Part shown: in pieces, positions 42,498-52,858 of the stretch
Numbering within the stretch: position 1 is the stretch's first letter
How the letters are laid out: every line of letters begins with the position of its first letter
Source: Pseudomonas sp. ICMP 561
GTDB taxonomy: Bacteria; Pseudomonadota; Gammaproteobacteria; Pseudomonadales; Pseudomonadaceae
DNA length: 64,000 nt
Direction of reading: 5' to 3'
Assembly (NCBI RefSeq): GCF_002699985.1
Contig: NZ_LKBT01000069.1
Coordinates: 108,964-172,963, forward strand
Position numbers and translations under genes: made by a program
Notes under the pieces: model-generated
The model's input: only the letters and a program-made list of their open reading frames with translations
What the model was told of the DNA's origin: nothing
Databases searched by the model: none

Positions 42498-43259
42498 TTA
42501 AGCCATCTTTAGAAACGCTCGTACTCGTTCAGAGCTAGGTCGTTCAAAGAACTCAACTGGCGTTCCTCGTTCGATAATGATGCCTTTCTCAAGAAAAACT
42601 ACCTGATCCGACGCCTGTCTAGCGAAGTCCATCTCATGCGTGACGATTATCATCGTATAGCCCTCAGCAGAAAGCGCTTTCATCACCGCAAGGACTTCTG
42701 AGACCATCTCTGGATCTAGTGCCGATGTTGGTTCGTCGAACAAGATGACCTCTGGCTCCATTGCTAACGCACGAGCGATGGCTACGCGTTGTTTTTGCCC
42801 TCCGGACAACGACCATGGATAGCTGTCGCACTTGTGCGACATACCCACCTTATCCAGAAGCTGTTCGGCTTTCGCGGTTGCAACCTTGCGCGATATGCCT
42901 TGGACGTGGATCGGGGCCTCTATGAGGTTTTGCAAGACTGTCAAATGCGGCCAAAGGTGAAATCCTTGGAAAACCATTGCCGTCTTGGCTCGCATCTTTG
43001 CCAACTGACGGTTCGACATCGGCCGACCGCTGCTCTCATCCACACCAATTCGTGATCCCGCAATTGTGATAGAACCCCGATCAGGCTCTTCCAGCCAGTT
43101 GATGCACCTAAGCAGGGTAGATTTGCCCGATCCAGATGAACCGAGGATGCTCACCGTAGTTCCTGTCTCTACGCGCAAATCCACATCACGTAACACCTCC
43201 ACACCGTCGAAGCTTTTGGACAGATGGCTAATTTCGACTGCAATTTTGCTTACGCTCAT
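42498..43259 (-). CDS. Polar amino acid ABC transporter, ATPase
   Basis: 253 residues of the GlnQ/HisP type: Walker A GSSGSGKST, Q-loop QGFHLWPHLTVLQNL, signature LSGGQKQRVAIARAL, Walker B VILFDEPTSALDPE and the H-loop THEMDFARQ. It is the last gene of a four-gene operon; its start overlaps the preceding permease by 4 bases. It powers the inner-membrane importer from the cytoplasmic side. Confidence 0.93.
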   Translation of the reverse strand: MSVSKIAVEISHLSKSFDGVEVLRDVDLRVETGTTVSILGSSGSGKSTLLRCINWLEEPDRGSITIAGSRIGVDESSGRPMSNRQLAKMRAKTAMVFQGFHLWPHLTVLQNLIEAPIHVQGISRKVATAKAEQLLDKVGMSHKCDSYPWSLSGGQKQRVAIARALAMEPEVILFDEPTSALDPEMVSEVLAVMKALSAEGYTMIIVTHEMDFARQASDQVVFLEKGIIIERGTPVEFFERPSSERVRAFLKMA

Positions 43260-43918
43260 GTAACCAAACCTCTATTCCGTGCCAAATCGCCGACCTTTCT
43301 AACAAGTGCTTCAATGGCCAGGCTAACCAACCAGTAAAATCCAATCGCGACGACAAAGGCCTGAACTGGAATGAAATACACAGACTGGATGGCCGTGGCC
43401 GCCCCCGTCAGATCTTGCACAGTAATGATGCTCAGAAAGGCGGTGTCTTTTAGACACATGATCAGTTGATTCCCCAGCATGGGCGCACTACGCATAATCA
43501 ACTGAGGAAGCAAAATCCTGCGGTACATCACCGAGGTTGTATATCCATGAGCCTTTGCAGACTCACCCTGCCCTCGTGGCAATGATGAGCGAGCACCTCG
43601 TAGTATCTCGGTGAAATACAGGCCGTGGTAAGCAATGAGCGCCACATAGCTTACGAAAAGTGCGTCTAATCTAACTCCAGCCACTGGCAGCCCGTAATAG
43701 AGCAGGTATACCAACACCAGAAACGGCATCATTCGCATGGTATCCACCGACAAGCGTACAACCGTTGTCAGAGGCCCTTTTCCTTTTTCCAAAGCCAGCT
43801 GCAGAACGCATCCCATCAAGAGTGCGCATATTGAACAAACCACAAAGAGTTCCACAGTGGTTTGAAATCCGGTCAGCAGAATGTGGCGCTGCCCCCAGAG
43901 AACTTCCCAAGCGCTCAT
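43256..43918 (-). CDS. Polar amino acid ABC transporter, permease 2
   Basis: 220 residues with about five helices and the HisMQ-type EAA loop region (ILRGARSSLPRGQGESAKAHGYT). TVELFVVCSICALLMG marks the start of the membrane domain. It pairs with the permease 9 bases upstream to form the channel of a type I importer. Confidence 0.9.
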   Translation of the reverse strand: MSAWEVLWGQRHILLTGFQTTVELFVVCSICALLMGCVLQLALEKGKGPLTTVVRLSVDTMRMMPFLVLVYLLYYGLPVAGVRLDALFVSYVALIAYHGLYFTEILRGARSSLPRGQGESAKAHGYTTSVMYRRILLPQLIMRSAPMLGNQLIMCLKDTAFLSIITVQDLTGAATAIQSVYFIPVQAFVVAIGFYWLVSLAIEALVRKVGDLARNRGLVT

Positions 43919-43927
43919 TAAAATTCC

Positions 43928-44569
43928 TTAACCGGCAAGCCGTTGGGCGTACTGTTCAAAATATCGCTGAGCCCTCACTAATATAAAAATCATTGCCATG
44001 TACACCACGGCGGCAGCGATGATTGAGGGTAGCGGTTCGTAGGTTTCAGCTGCTATGCGGTTCGTGACACGTGTCAGCTCTACGATTCCTATCACCGCAA
44101 CCGCAGGACTACCCTTGATAAGACCGGACATTTCGCTCACAAGGCCCGGTAAAGCGCTGACGGTAACCTGCGGAAGCACAATACGGCGAAAACATAACCA
44201 GGGCGTCATCCCAGCGCTTTTCGCCGCCTCCAACTGTTCACGAGGGAAACTGGCGAATGCTGTTCGCCAGATCTCCGCGTTGAAAGCCATTGTATTGAGC
44301 GTTAAAGCGATTACTCCAACTGCGAACAGACTGACATCCAGCCCGAGAGAAGGCGCCGCGATAAATACAGCCAGTGTCAACGTCAACACAGGAGTGGCCC
44401 GGATAAGGCTGATATATAGCGCTAGGAATTGACTGAGAAAGGGCACACGCGCCAGGCGCACGAGACCTATCAATAAGCCTAGGGTAACCCCGGCCACGAT
44501 TGAGCAAACTGACAGACCGACAGTCGTCAGCGCTCCCTCCCACAGCATTTTCCAGGAATTGATATCCAT
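43928..44569 (-). CDS. Polar amino acid ABC transporter, permease 1
   Basis: 213 residues. The N-terminal LTTVGLSVCSIVAGVTLGLLIG and the coupling loop EIWRTAFASFPREQLEAAKSAGMTPW are of the HisMQ/GltK type. It lies 45 bases after the binding-protein gene on the same strand. Confidence 0.9.
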   Translation of the reverse strand: MDINSWKMLWEGALTTVGLSVCSIVAGVTLGLLIGLVRLARVPFLSQFLALYISLIRATPVLTLTLAVFIAAPSLGLDVSLFAVGVIALTLNTMAFNAEIWRTAFASFPREQLEAAKSAGMTPWLCFRRIVLPQVTVSALPGLVSEMSGLIKGSPAVAVIGIVELTRVTNRIAAETYEPLPSIIAAAVVYMAMIFILVRAQRYFEQYAQRLAG

Positions 44570-44614
44570 ACTTTATCCCCACGCGGAGTGCCACTAGACG
44601 GTAGCTATCCACAA

Positions 44615-45517
44615 TTATTTGGCTTGAGTGAGCGCTTTAAATTGTTCAACTGAAGTTACAGGTACATGGGGGAGATCAGGGAAGGACTGTCCAAACCACT
44701 TCATTTGAAGCTCGGCTAGACGACCATTCGACTGCAAATGGGCGATAAATCCTGATAGGTAATCCAATAGCTCAGTATTCCCTTTGGCGACCATCCAGCC
44801 GTGAAAGCCAGGGCCTGAGACTGGCTGCCCGATGGCAAAGATTTTTGAGCGTTCCTTAACCACCGACTGAGCACCGATGATCGAGTTGATCATGTAATCA
44901 AGACGACCGTTTGCCAGGTCTGCGTAGATCTCGGGGGTAGACGGATACTCAACAACCTTTCCAAGCGCTCCACCCGTCTGAGCAAGCATAGCCTTGAGTT
45001 CTGGCAGTCGAGCGAGCTGGGCGCTGCCAGCTTGTACGCCGACAGTTTTTCCGTTCAGATCAGCGACAGACTTGATGCTGTCGTCATTGGCACGTTTAAC
45101 GTAATAGTGAGTGGCAGATGCGATAGGGGTTACAAAATCGTAGGCCTTGAGGCGATCCTCCGTCATGATCGTACCTGTGACAGCAGCATCATATTTGCCT
45201 GCAGAAAGCGCGGCGAGCATACCTGTCCACGGGATAATGTCGCGATGCACCTTGAAGGCGGCATATTTGCCGAGTTCATCCAACATGTCGTGTTCAAAGC
45301 CCGTCGGCTTGCCGTCTTGTACGAAGACAAAGGGCCGAAAATCGTCTTCGCTGGCAGTGTTAATAAATCCTCGAGCATTTATCTCTTGCAATGTTGCGGC
45401 ATGTAGCACCCCAGTGAATATCGGGAGACTAATCACTAATGCAGCAATGGTCGATTTAAGTGTTGATATTTTTCTGACGTGCACACGGCCGGGTTTAACG
45501 ATGTATTTATCAAGCAT
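44615..45517 (-). CDS. Polar amino acid ABC transporter, periplasmic binding protein
   Basis: 300 residues, SBP family 3. A long basic N-region precedes a signal core (STIAALVISLPIFTGVLHA), so cleavage is expected near residue 40. GFEHDMLDELGKYAAFKVH, WTGMLAALSAGKYDAAVTGTIMTEDRLKAYDF and VQAGSAQLA are family signatures. GGAG eight bases before the ATG at 45517 fixes the start. The ligand is probably an amino acid or related compound; nothing in the sequence narrows it. Confidence 0.9.
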   Translation of the reverse strand: MLDKYIVKPGRVHVRKISTLKSTIAALVISLPIFTGVLHAATLQEINARGFINTASEDDFRPFVFVQDGKPTGFEHDMLDELGKYAAFKVHRDIIPWTGMLAALSAGKYDAAVTGTIMTEDRLKAYDFVTPIASATHYYVKRANDDSIKSVADLNGKTVGVQAGSAQLARLPELKAMLAQTGGALGKVVEYPSTPEIYADLANGRLDYMINSIIGAQSVVKERSKIFAIGQPVSGPGFHGWMVAKGNTELLDYLSGFIAHLQSNGRLAELQMKWFGQSFPDLPHVPVTSVEQFKALTQAK

Positions 45518-45904
45518 CGCAATGACTCCAATTTAGGTCGGCAGATTGCTCATTAAATAACAACAAAGCGCGACCATCTTCGAGGCCTTCGCCGATAAAA
45601 CAACGATTACAAAACAGATAGATTATTCACTAAAATCAGAAACCAATTATCGCTGGGAAATTTTCGCGCTAAGAAACGCAATGGTGATGCGCTAAGTTAT
45701 TTCGCGCACTCACCCTTTGCGTGGTTTATTATGCTGATTACATCCTAACAACCCATCAGTATCTGATAAAACTAATATTTCTTATTTGAGATATCAGAAA
45801 ATGTGAATTCCCAGCTCACGCATTAGCTGCCAACTGCGGCCATGAGCCAGAAGCTCAACGACCCGCAAATTTGGTTCATCAGTAGCGAGCGCGTGTACCC
45901 TGCA
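45518..45904. other. AT-rich control region of the amino acid ABC operon
   Basis: About 390 bases. It contains GCGCTAAG twice (near 45668 and 45693) and TTTCGCGC at both sides of that pair, an arrangement that could bind a regulator. The remainder is AT-rich without a gene. Confidence 0.45.
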
Positions 45905-46672
45905 TCAGTCCCGCCAAGTCATATCCTCGCGATCAAGCATTCGTTTTATAGAACCAAAATGAGCGTCTGCGTACTCCTCTGCCTGGCTCACGAACTCGCC
46001 CCCGACAAGCCGTGCCATCTCATCCGAAATCAACGCCAAAGGACGATTCATAGACATGGCCAATACTTGAACTTGGGCTGCACGCTCAAGGTAATAGAGA
46101 TTGTCGAACGCCTGGGCAACTGATGCGCCGGTCACCAATGGGCCATGACACTCCATCATCAGAATGGTCTTGTCTCCCAGATCACGGGCCATCCTTGAGC
46201 CCTCCTGATTATCGAGGGCCAAACCTTGGAAACCACCAGTTTCATAGTCGTAGGCGATACGACCATAAAAACGTGCTGCGTTCTGGTGACAAAGCTCAAG
46301 ACGGCCGTCTTTGGTTCCCAGGATCGCGCAGGCATAGGGCATATGCGTATGCAGCACACATACAGCGTTAGCGTTGGCGCGATGTACACTTGAGTGGATG
46401 TGGAACGCGCTCGCTTCCACCGTTCCCTGGCCATCAACGATGGAACCAGAACCATCCAGGATCAACAAATCGCTCGCTCGGATTTCCGAGAAGTGCAGTC
46501 CGAAGGGATTGATTAGGTAATGATCAGACAAACCTGGAACCAGCACACTGAAGTGGTTACAGGTGCCTTCGTGCATACCTAGCTTGGCTGACCACCGAAA
46601 TGCAGCGGCCAAGTCCTTACGGGCTTCCCTGATTTCAGGTGTATCAAAACGATTAGTAGGGATGGAAACCAT
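45905..46672 (-). CDS. Class II aldolase/adducin-family protein
   Basis: 255 residues from the ATG at 46672 (MVSIPTNRFDTPE), preceded by GAGG. Zinc-ligand histidines are visible in HTHMP and, later, ECHGPLVTG; GTCNHFSVL and NPFGLHFSEI form the phosphate/substrate-side motifs. Members cleave or decarboxylate sugar-phosphate-like substrates (fuculose-phosphate aldolase, ribulose-phosphate epimerase, and others). It follows a HAD hydrolase gene on the same strand, with 62 bases between. The substrate is unknown. Confidence 0.85.
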   Translation of the reverse strand: MVSIPTNRFDTPEIREARKDLAAAFRWSAKLGMHEGTCNHFSVLVPGLSDHYLINPFGLHFSEIRASDLLILDGSGSIVDGQGTVEASAFHIHSSVHRANANAVCVLHTHMPYACAILGTKDGRLELCHQNAARFYGRIAYDYETGGFQGLALDNQEGSRMARDLGDKTILMMECHGPLVTGASVAQAFDNLYYLERAAQVQVLAMSMNRPLALISDEMARLVGGEFVSQAEEYADAHFGSIKRMLDREDMTWRD

Positions 46673-46734
46673 GGTTACCTCTTTATTCATTCGGCTGAAA
46701 GCAGTGCAGGACAACCTGCACAGAAAAGATAGCT

Positions 46735-47418
46735 TTACTCAAACAGTGCCTTGAGACCCAGTAAGGTAGGAAACTCGTACAGTGGTTTTGGTGTGAAAGC
46801 GCCCAGTTTCTCTTGGCCGCGATTGATCCACGCGACCTTCATGCCAACAGGCATCGCGCCCTCTAAGTCAGCAAATTGAGCCAATGACGCGTGCAGTATT
46901 TCACCAGGGTTTGATCCGATTTTGCTAATCGCCTTGTTGAAGATCAGAGCGGAAGGTTTGAACGCGCCCGCCTCTTCTGCCGTTAGCCACTGATCGAACT
47001 GCGAACGGAAAGGATTCAGGCTGAAGTAATGCTCGTCCATGTTGGTAATCGGCATAAGCGGGAGCTTCTGTTTCAGAAACTCGATGACCTCTTGAGATTC
47101 AGGGTGAGGTGCGGCCTGAGAGGTCATGATCGTGACAAAGACATCGGCTAGATCCGCCCACTCGCTTTCGCTCAATTCGACACCTAACGGCTGAAGTGTG
47201 TCGGCAAGCCCCAAGGCGCTCCACTGGACGTAGGGACGCCAAACGTCCGAGCGGTAGCGGCGCACAGTGGCATAGTCCCACGCCAAGTAAAGCGCTAATG
47301 GATCCTGATCTGTAATAGACAGTTTTTGCAGCACGTGACTCATAGCAGCTGTACCGCTGGTGTCGATATCGACCAGGGTTCCCCAAAAATCAAAAGTGAT
47401 TGCCTTGACCCATTTCAT
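46735..47418 (-). CDS. HAD-superfamily hydrolase (haloacid-dehalogenase-like)
   Basis: 227 residues. Motif I AITFDFWGTLVD with the nucleophile aspartate, motif II PLMPITNMD, motif III lysine in AGAFKPSALIF, and motif IV region FADLEGAMPVGMKVAWINR. The DFWGT form and the WINR end are typical of L-2-haloacid-dehalogenase-like and small-phosphatase subgroups. It sits between csaA and the aldolase gene; a phosphatase step in the same pathway as the aldolase is plausible. Confidence 0.85.
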   Translation of the reverse strand: MKWVKAITFDFWGTLVDIDTSGTAAMSHVLQKLSITDQDPLALYLAWDYATVRRYRSDVWRPYVQWSALGLADTLQPLGVELSESEWADLADVFVTIMTSQAAPHPESQEVIEFLKQKLPLMPITNMDEHYFSLNPFRSQFDQWLTAEEAGAFKPSALIFNKAISKIGSNPGEILHASLAQFADLEGAMPVGMKVAWINRGQEKLGAFTPKPLYEFPTLLGLKALFE

Positions 47419-47440
47419 AACGTGACCTCTCTAGGAATTT

Positions 47441-47779
47441 TCAAAGGAGACGAGTGCCCAGAGGCACGTCTTTGTCTGGTACGCACAGCGCGACTGCACC
47501 GTGCTCATCATGAAAGCCTGTGACAAGGCATTCAGATTGGATCGGCCCTATTTGCTTCGCGGGAAAGTTAACGACCGCCAGCACAAGCTTGCCAACCAGA
47601 TCATCCGGCTGGTAGTGCACCGTGATTTGAGCGCTTGATTTCTTAATCCCAATCTCGTCCCCGAAATCAACGTGCAAGATATAGGCGGCCTTACGCGCCT
47701 TTGTGAATATTTCCGCTGACACTACGCGGCCCACGCATAATTGCACCTTCGCAAAGTCGGCCCAGTCAATCAATTCCAC
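47441..47779 (-). CDS. csaA: CsaA-type tRNA-binding-domain protein
   Basis: 112 residues, a stand-alone OB-fold: MELIDWADFAKVQLCVGRVVSAE, ARKAAYILHVDFG, KKSSAQITVHY, KLVLAVVNFPAKQIG and ECLVTGFHD follow CsaA along its length. CsaA has been described as an export chaperone and a tRNA-binding protein in Bacillus. It starts only 61 bases after the livF stop on the same strand, so it may belong to the dgdA-braC-livHMGF transcript. Confidence 0.88.
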   Translation of the reverse strand: MELIDWADFAKVQLCVGRVVSAEIFTKARKAAYILHVDFGDEIGIKKSSAQITVHYQPDDLVGKLVLAVVNFPAKQIGPIQSECLVTGFHDEHGAVALCVPDKDVPLGTRLL

Positions 47780-47840
47780 ATATACCTCCTACATCATTGT
47801 CTATTCAGAATAGCCAGGCCGCTGAATACTGAATTTTTAC

Positions 47841-48542
47841 TCACCCACCCAGATACGCTTCGCGCACTTTCGGGTCTACCAGCAATTCTTCGCCGGTGCC
47901 TTGCATGACCACACGACCGTTTTCCAGTACGTAGGCACGGTCGGCAATCTTCAGGGCCTGGTTGGCGTTCTGCTCCACCAGGAACACCGTCACGCCATCA
48001 CGGCGCAGCTGTTCGACGATCTCGAAAATCTGCTGAATGATGATCGGTGCCAGGCCCAGAGAAGGTTCATCCAACAGCAGCAGCTTGGGTTTGCTCATCA
48101 GCGCGCGGCCGATGGCGAGCATCTGCTGCTCGCCGCCGGACATGGTGCCGCCACGCTGGTTGAAGCGTTCTTTCAGGCGCGGGAACAGGTACAGCACCTT
48201 GTCCATTTGCTCCTGATAGTCAGCCTTGTCAGTGAAGAAGCCGCCCATGGCGAGGTTTTCTTCGACGGTCAGGCGAGCAAACACACGACGGCCTTCAGGC
48301 ACCACGGCAATGCTCTTACGCATGATCACCGAGGACTCCAGACCCACCAGCTCTTCACCCATATAGCGGATGCTGCCGCTGTGGGCGCGAGGTGAGCCGC
48401 ACAAGGTCATCAACAGCGTGGATTTACCCGCGCCGTTGGCCCCGATCAAGGTCACGATCTCGCCCTGACGGACGTCGACATTGACGCCGTGCAGCGCCTG
48501 AATCTTGCCGTAGAAGGTGGAAACGTTTTCGAACTGCAGCAT
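47841..48542 (-). CDS. livF: Branched-chain-type amino acid ABC transporter, ATPase 2 (LivF/BraG)
   Basis: 233 residues: Walker A GANGAGKST, signature MSGGEQQMLAIGRAL, Walker B LLLLDEPSLGLAP, and the LivF-specific VLENGRVVMQGTGEEL. It directly abuts livG (stop and start adjacent). GC content and codon use are those of a core pseudomonad operon and clearly richer in GC than the flanking csaA and braC-like genes. Confidence 0.93.
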   Translation of the reverse strand: MLQFENVSTFYGKIQALHGVNVDVRQGEIVTLIGANGAGKSTLLMTLCGSPRAHSGSIRYMGEELVGLESSVIMRKSIAVVPEGRRVFARLTVEENLAMGGFFTDKADYQEQMDKVLYLFPRLKERFNQRGGTMSGGEQQMLAIGRALMSKPKLLLLDEPSLGLAPIIIQQIFEIVEQLRRDGVTVFLVEQNANQALKIADRAYVLENGRVVMQGTGEELLVDPKVREAYLGG

Positions 48543-49306
48543 TTACGCTTCCCCCAGGTAGGCTTTGATCACTTCAGGATTGTCGCGGATCTGTTCCGGC
48601 GTGCCATCAGCCAGCGGCGTGCCCTGGTTGATCACCACGATGTGGTCAGAAATGCTCATCACCAGTTTCATGTCGTGCTCGATCAGCAGAACGGTCGCGT
48701 TGTGCTCGTTGCGTAGCACGCCGATCAGCGCCTTGAGGTCTTCGGTTTCCTTGGGGTTCAGCCCTGCTGCTGGCTCGTCGAGCATCAGGATGCGTGGACG
48801 GGTCATCATGCAGCGGGCGATTTCCAGACGGCGCTGCTGACCATAAGCCAGGGTGCCAGCCGTGCGGTTGGCGAATTCCTTGAGGTTCACCGCCTCCAGC
48901 CAGTGCTCGGCATAATCCATTGCTTCCTGTTCGCTGCGGCGGAACGCCGGGGTGCGGAACAGGCCCGACAGGAAGTTGGTGTTCAGATGACGGTGCTGGG
49001 CAACCAGCAGGTTTTCCAGCGCAGTCATTTCCTTGAACAGACGCACGTTCTGGAAAGTCCGCACGACGCCCTTGCGGGCGATCTCGTGACCGGCCAGGCC
49101 CTGAATCGGCTCGCTGTCGAGCCGGATGGTACCCGCCGTCGGCTTGTAGAAACCGGTCAGGCAGTTGAACACCGTGGTCTTGCCGGCACCGTTGGGGCCG
49201 ATCATCGACACGACTTGTTTTTCATTCACGGTCAGGCCAACGCCGTTGACCGCCAGCAAACCACCAAAGCGCATGCTCAAACCGCTGACTTCAAGAATTG
49301 GGCGGC

Positions 49307-49310
<4 letters not shown>
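48543..49310 (-). CDS. livG: Branched-chain-type amino acid ABC transporter, ATPase 1 (LivG/BraF)
   Basis: 255 residues: Walker A GPNGAGKTT, GFYKPTAGTIRLD, signature LAYGQQRRLEIARCM, Walker B ILMLDEPAAGLNP. It overlaps livM by 4 bases. It forms the ATPase heterodimer with LivF. Confidence 0.93.
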
Positions 49311-50559
<1,249 letters not shown>

Positions 50560-50563
<4 letters not shown>

Positions 50564-51483
50564 ACTTTTTCAACCTCCGGACGGCCAAGCAGGCCGGTCG
50601 GCCGGAACAACAGCACTAATACAAGCAGCCCGAACGCCACCACGTCCTTGTACTGGTCGCCGAAAATGTCGGCACCAAAGGCTTCGGCCACACCCAGCAC
50701 CAGACCACCGAGCATCGCGCCCGGGATACTGCCGATGCCGCCCAATACCGCCGCGGTGAAGGCTTTGATGCCCACCAGGAAGCCGGCGTTGGGGTTGATC
50801 ACGCCGTATTGCATGCTCAGCAATACCGCCGCCACGGCAGCCAGTGCGGCACCGATGACGAAGGTCAGGGCGATGATGTTGTTGGTGTTGATGCCCAGCA
50901 GGTTGGCCATCTTGATGTCTTCGGCGCAGGCGCGGCAGGCGCGACCCAGGCGAGAGCGGGAGATGAACCAGGTCAGGCCGAGCATCGCGATCAGGGTCAC
51001 GACGAAGATCAGCACTTGCATGTAGGAAATCACGACTTCATGTGTGCTGGCCGAGCCAAACACAAAGTTGCCGGGAATCAGGTTGGGGATCGACTTGTCT
51101 TTGGAGTCCTGAGCCAGCAAAACCGAGTTCTGCAGGAAGATCGACATGCCGATGGCAGAAATCAGTGGAATCAGGCGGTTGCTGCCACGCAGCGGCCGAT
51201 AAGCCACGCGTTCGATGGCGTAACCATAGGCACTGGTCACCACGATACTGGCGACAAATGCGGCGGTGATCACCAATGGCAGGCTGTCGAGGCCCATCAT
51301 GGTCAGGCCGGCAATGGCGATGAACGCCACATAGGAACCGATCATGTACACCTCGCCGTGGGCGAAGTTGATCATGCCGATAATTCCGTAGACCATCGTG
51401 TAGCCGATGGCGATCAGGGCATAGGTGCTGCCGACGGAAAGTCCGTTCACCAGTTGTTGAGACGTATGGAAGAGATCGAGCAT
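50560..51483 (-). CDS. livH: Branched-chain-type amino acid ABC transporter, permease (LivH/BraD)
   Basis: 307 residues from the ATG at 51483 (MLDLFHTSQQLVNG), with GGAG upstream; the frame continues to 51582 but without homology. QLVNGLSVGSTYALIAIGYTMVYGIIGMINFAHGEVYMIG and RACAEDIKMANLLGIN are almost the canonical pseudomonad LivH sequence. Ninety-nine bases separate it from the binding-protein gene. Confidence 0.93.
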
Positions 51484-51582
51484 CGGGGTCTCCAAAAATT
51501 CGCATTTGCCCGAACAAGGCCATTTATGCTCGGGGACTGTGCGAACCACCCCTTTCCGGGATAGTTCGCAAAACGCATTCAA

Positions 51583-52704
51583 TCAGCGAACAGCGGTTTT
51601 GGTACCGTCTGAGTGCCACTGATAAATTACGAACTCGAAATTTGTGAGGTCACCTTTGGAATCAAAGCCAATGTTGCCAATAGGCGTGTTGAACATCCCC
51701 GCATGCATTGCTGCAGCAACCACCTTAGGATCTGTGGAACCAGTTTTCGTGATCGCTTGGGAGATAACCTGTACGGCGGAGTAGCCCGGCAATACGTATG
51801 CACCGCTGGGATCCTGATTCTTGGCCTTGAATGACTCAGCCAACGTTTTATTCTCAGGATCTTCGTCAAACAACTTGGGAAGGGTTACAAGCAAGTTTTC
51901 CGAGGCACTACCAGCAATAGCCGAAATCTCCGAATTACCTACGCCCTCAGGCCCCATAAAGCGGGCCTTGAGCCCCTTCTCCGACGCTTGACGAAGAATC
52001 AGTCCGAGTTCTGGGTGATAGCCCCCGTAGTAAACGAAGTCCACATCGGCTTGCTTCAGCTTGGCTATCAACGATGAATAGTCTCTGTCCCCTGCATTGA
52101 TCCCCTCAAACAGGGAAACATTCATACCCTTTGCTTGCAGGCCTTTCATCACCGCCGTAGCAATCCCCTCTCCGTACTGTTGTTTGTCGTGAACGACTGC
52201 TACGGTTTTAGGCTTTAATTTGTCAGCGATAAAATTGACTGCAACGGGCGCCTGCATGCTGTCGGTGCCAATGGTACGGAATACCATTTGGTACCCGCGC
52301 GAGGTGATGCCTGGCGCAGTTGATGCTGCAGAAATCATGACAATGTTTTCGTCTTCATAGACATCACTTGCAGGTTGCGTAGAACTGGAGCAAACGTGAC
52401 CGATGACAAATTTAACCCCGTCGTTCACCACTCGGTTAGCCACTGCGACCGCCTGTTTTGGATCACACGCATCGTCGTATAGCACCGCTTCAATGGATTT
52501 CCCTAGAACGCCACCTGAGCTATTGATCTGCTCGATAGCCATCTTGGCCCCTGAACTGACCATCTCGCCGTACTGAGCCACCGGCCCCGTGATGGGGCCC
52601 GCGATACCGATCTTTACGGTATCGGCTCCAAAGGTATGGCTTGCTGCGCTGACAACAACAAGTGCTGCCACCATTTTCGAAAGCGGCATTGACGTCATTT
52701 TCAT
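51583..52704 (-). CDS. Branched-chain-type ABC transporter binding protein (BraC/LivJ-like)
   Basis: 373 residues from the ATG at 52704, GGAG upstream, signal peptide ending SAASHTFGA. KIGIAGPITGPVAQYGEM, LYDDACDPKQAVAVANR, VIGHVCSSSTQPASD and VYYGGYHPELGLILRQA are LivJ/BraC signatures. Its base composition is lower in GC than livHMGF, so binding protein and transporter core may have different histories. Next to dgdA, its ligand is probably an alpha,alpha-dialkyl or branched amino acid rather than only leucine. Confidence 0.9.
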   Translation of the reverse strand: MKMTSMPLSKMVAALVVVSAASHTFGADTVKIGIAGPITGPVAQYGEMVSSGAKMAIEQINSSGGVLGKSIEAVLYDDACDPKQAVAVANRVVNDGVKFVIGHVCSSSTQPASDVYEDENIVMISAASTAPGITSRGYQMVFRTIGTDSMQAPVAVNFIADKLKPKTVAVVHDKQQYGEGIATAVMKGLQAKGMNVSLFEGINAGDRDYSSLIAKLKQADVDFVYYGGYHPELGLILRQASEKGLKARFMGPEGVGNSEISAIAGSASENLLVTLPKLFDEDPENKTLAESFKAKNQDPSGAYVLPGYSAVQVISQAITKTGSTDPKVVAAAMHAGMFNTPIGNIGFDSKGDLTNFEFVIYQWHSDGTKTAVR

Positions 52705-52858
52705 GAATACTCCACGTATGTGCAGGAAAGTGATGGCAGGCTCATAGATCATGATTCATGAAATTCACCCATCTAGATCACGCCCGGTAACTGACCAGGC
52801 GTGGTAAGAATCGCTATGTTCTTTGGGGTGAGCTTTCGAGGGCGTGACGCGCTTGACT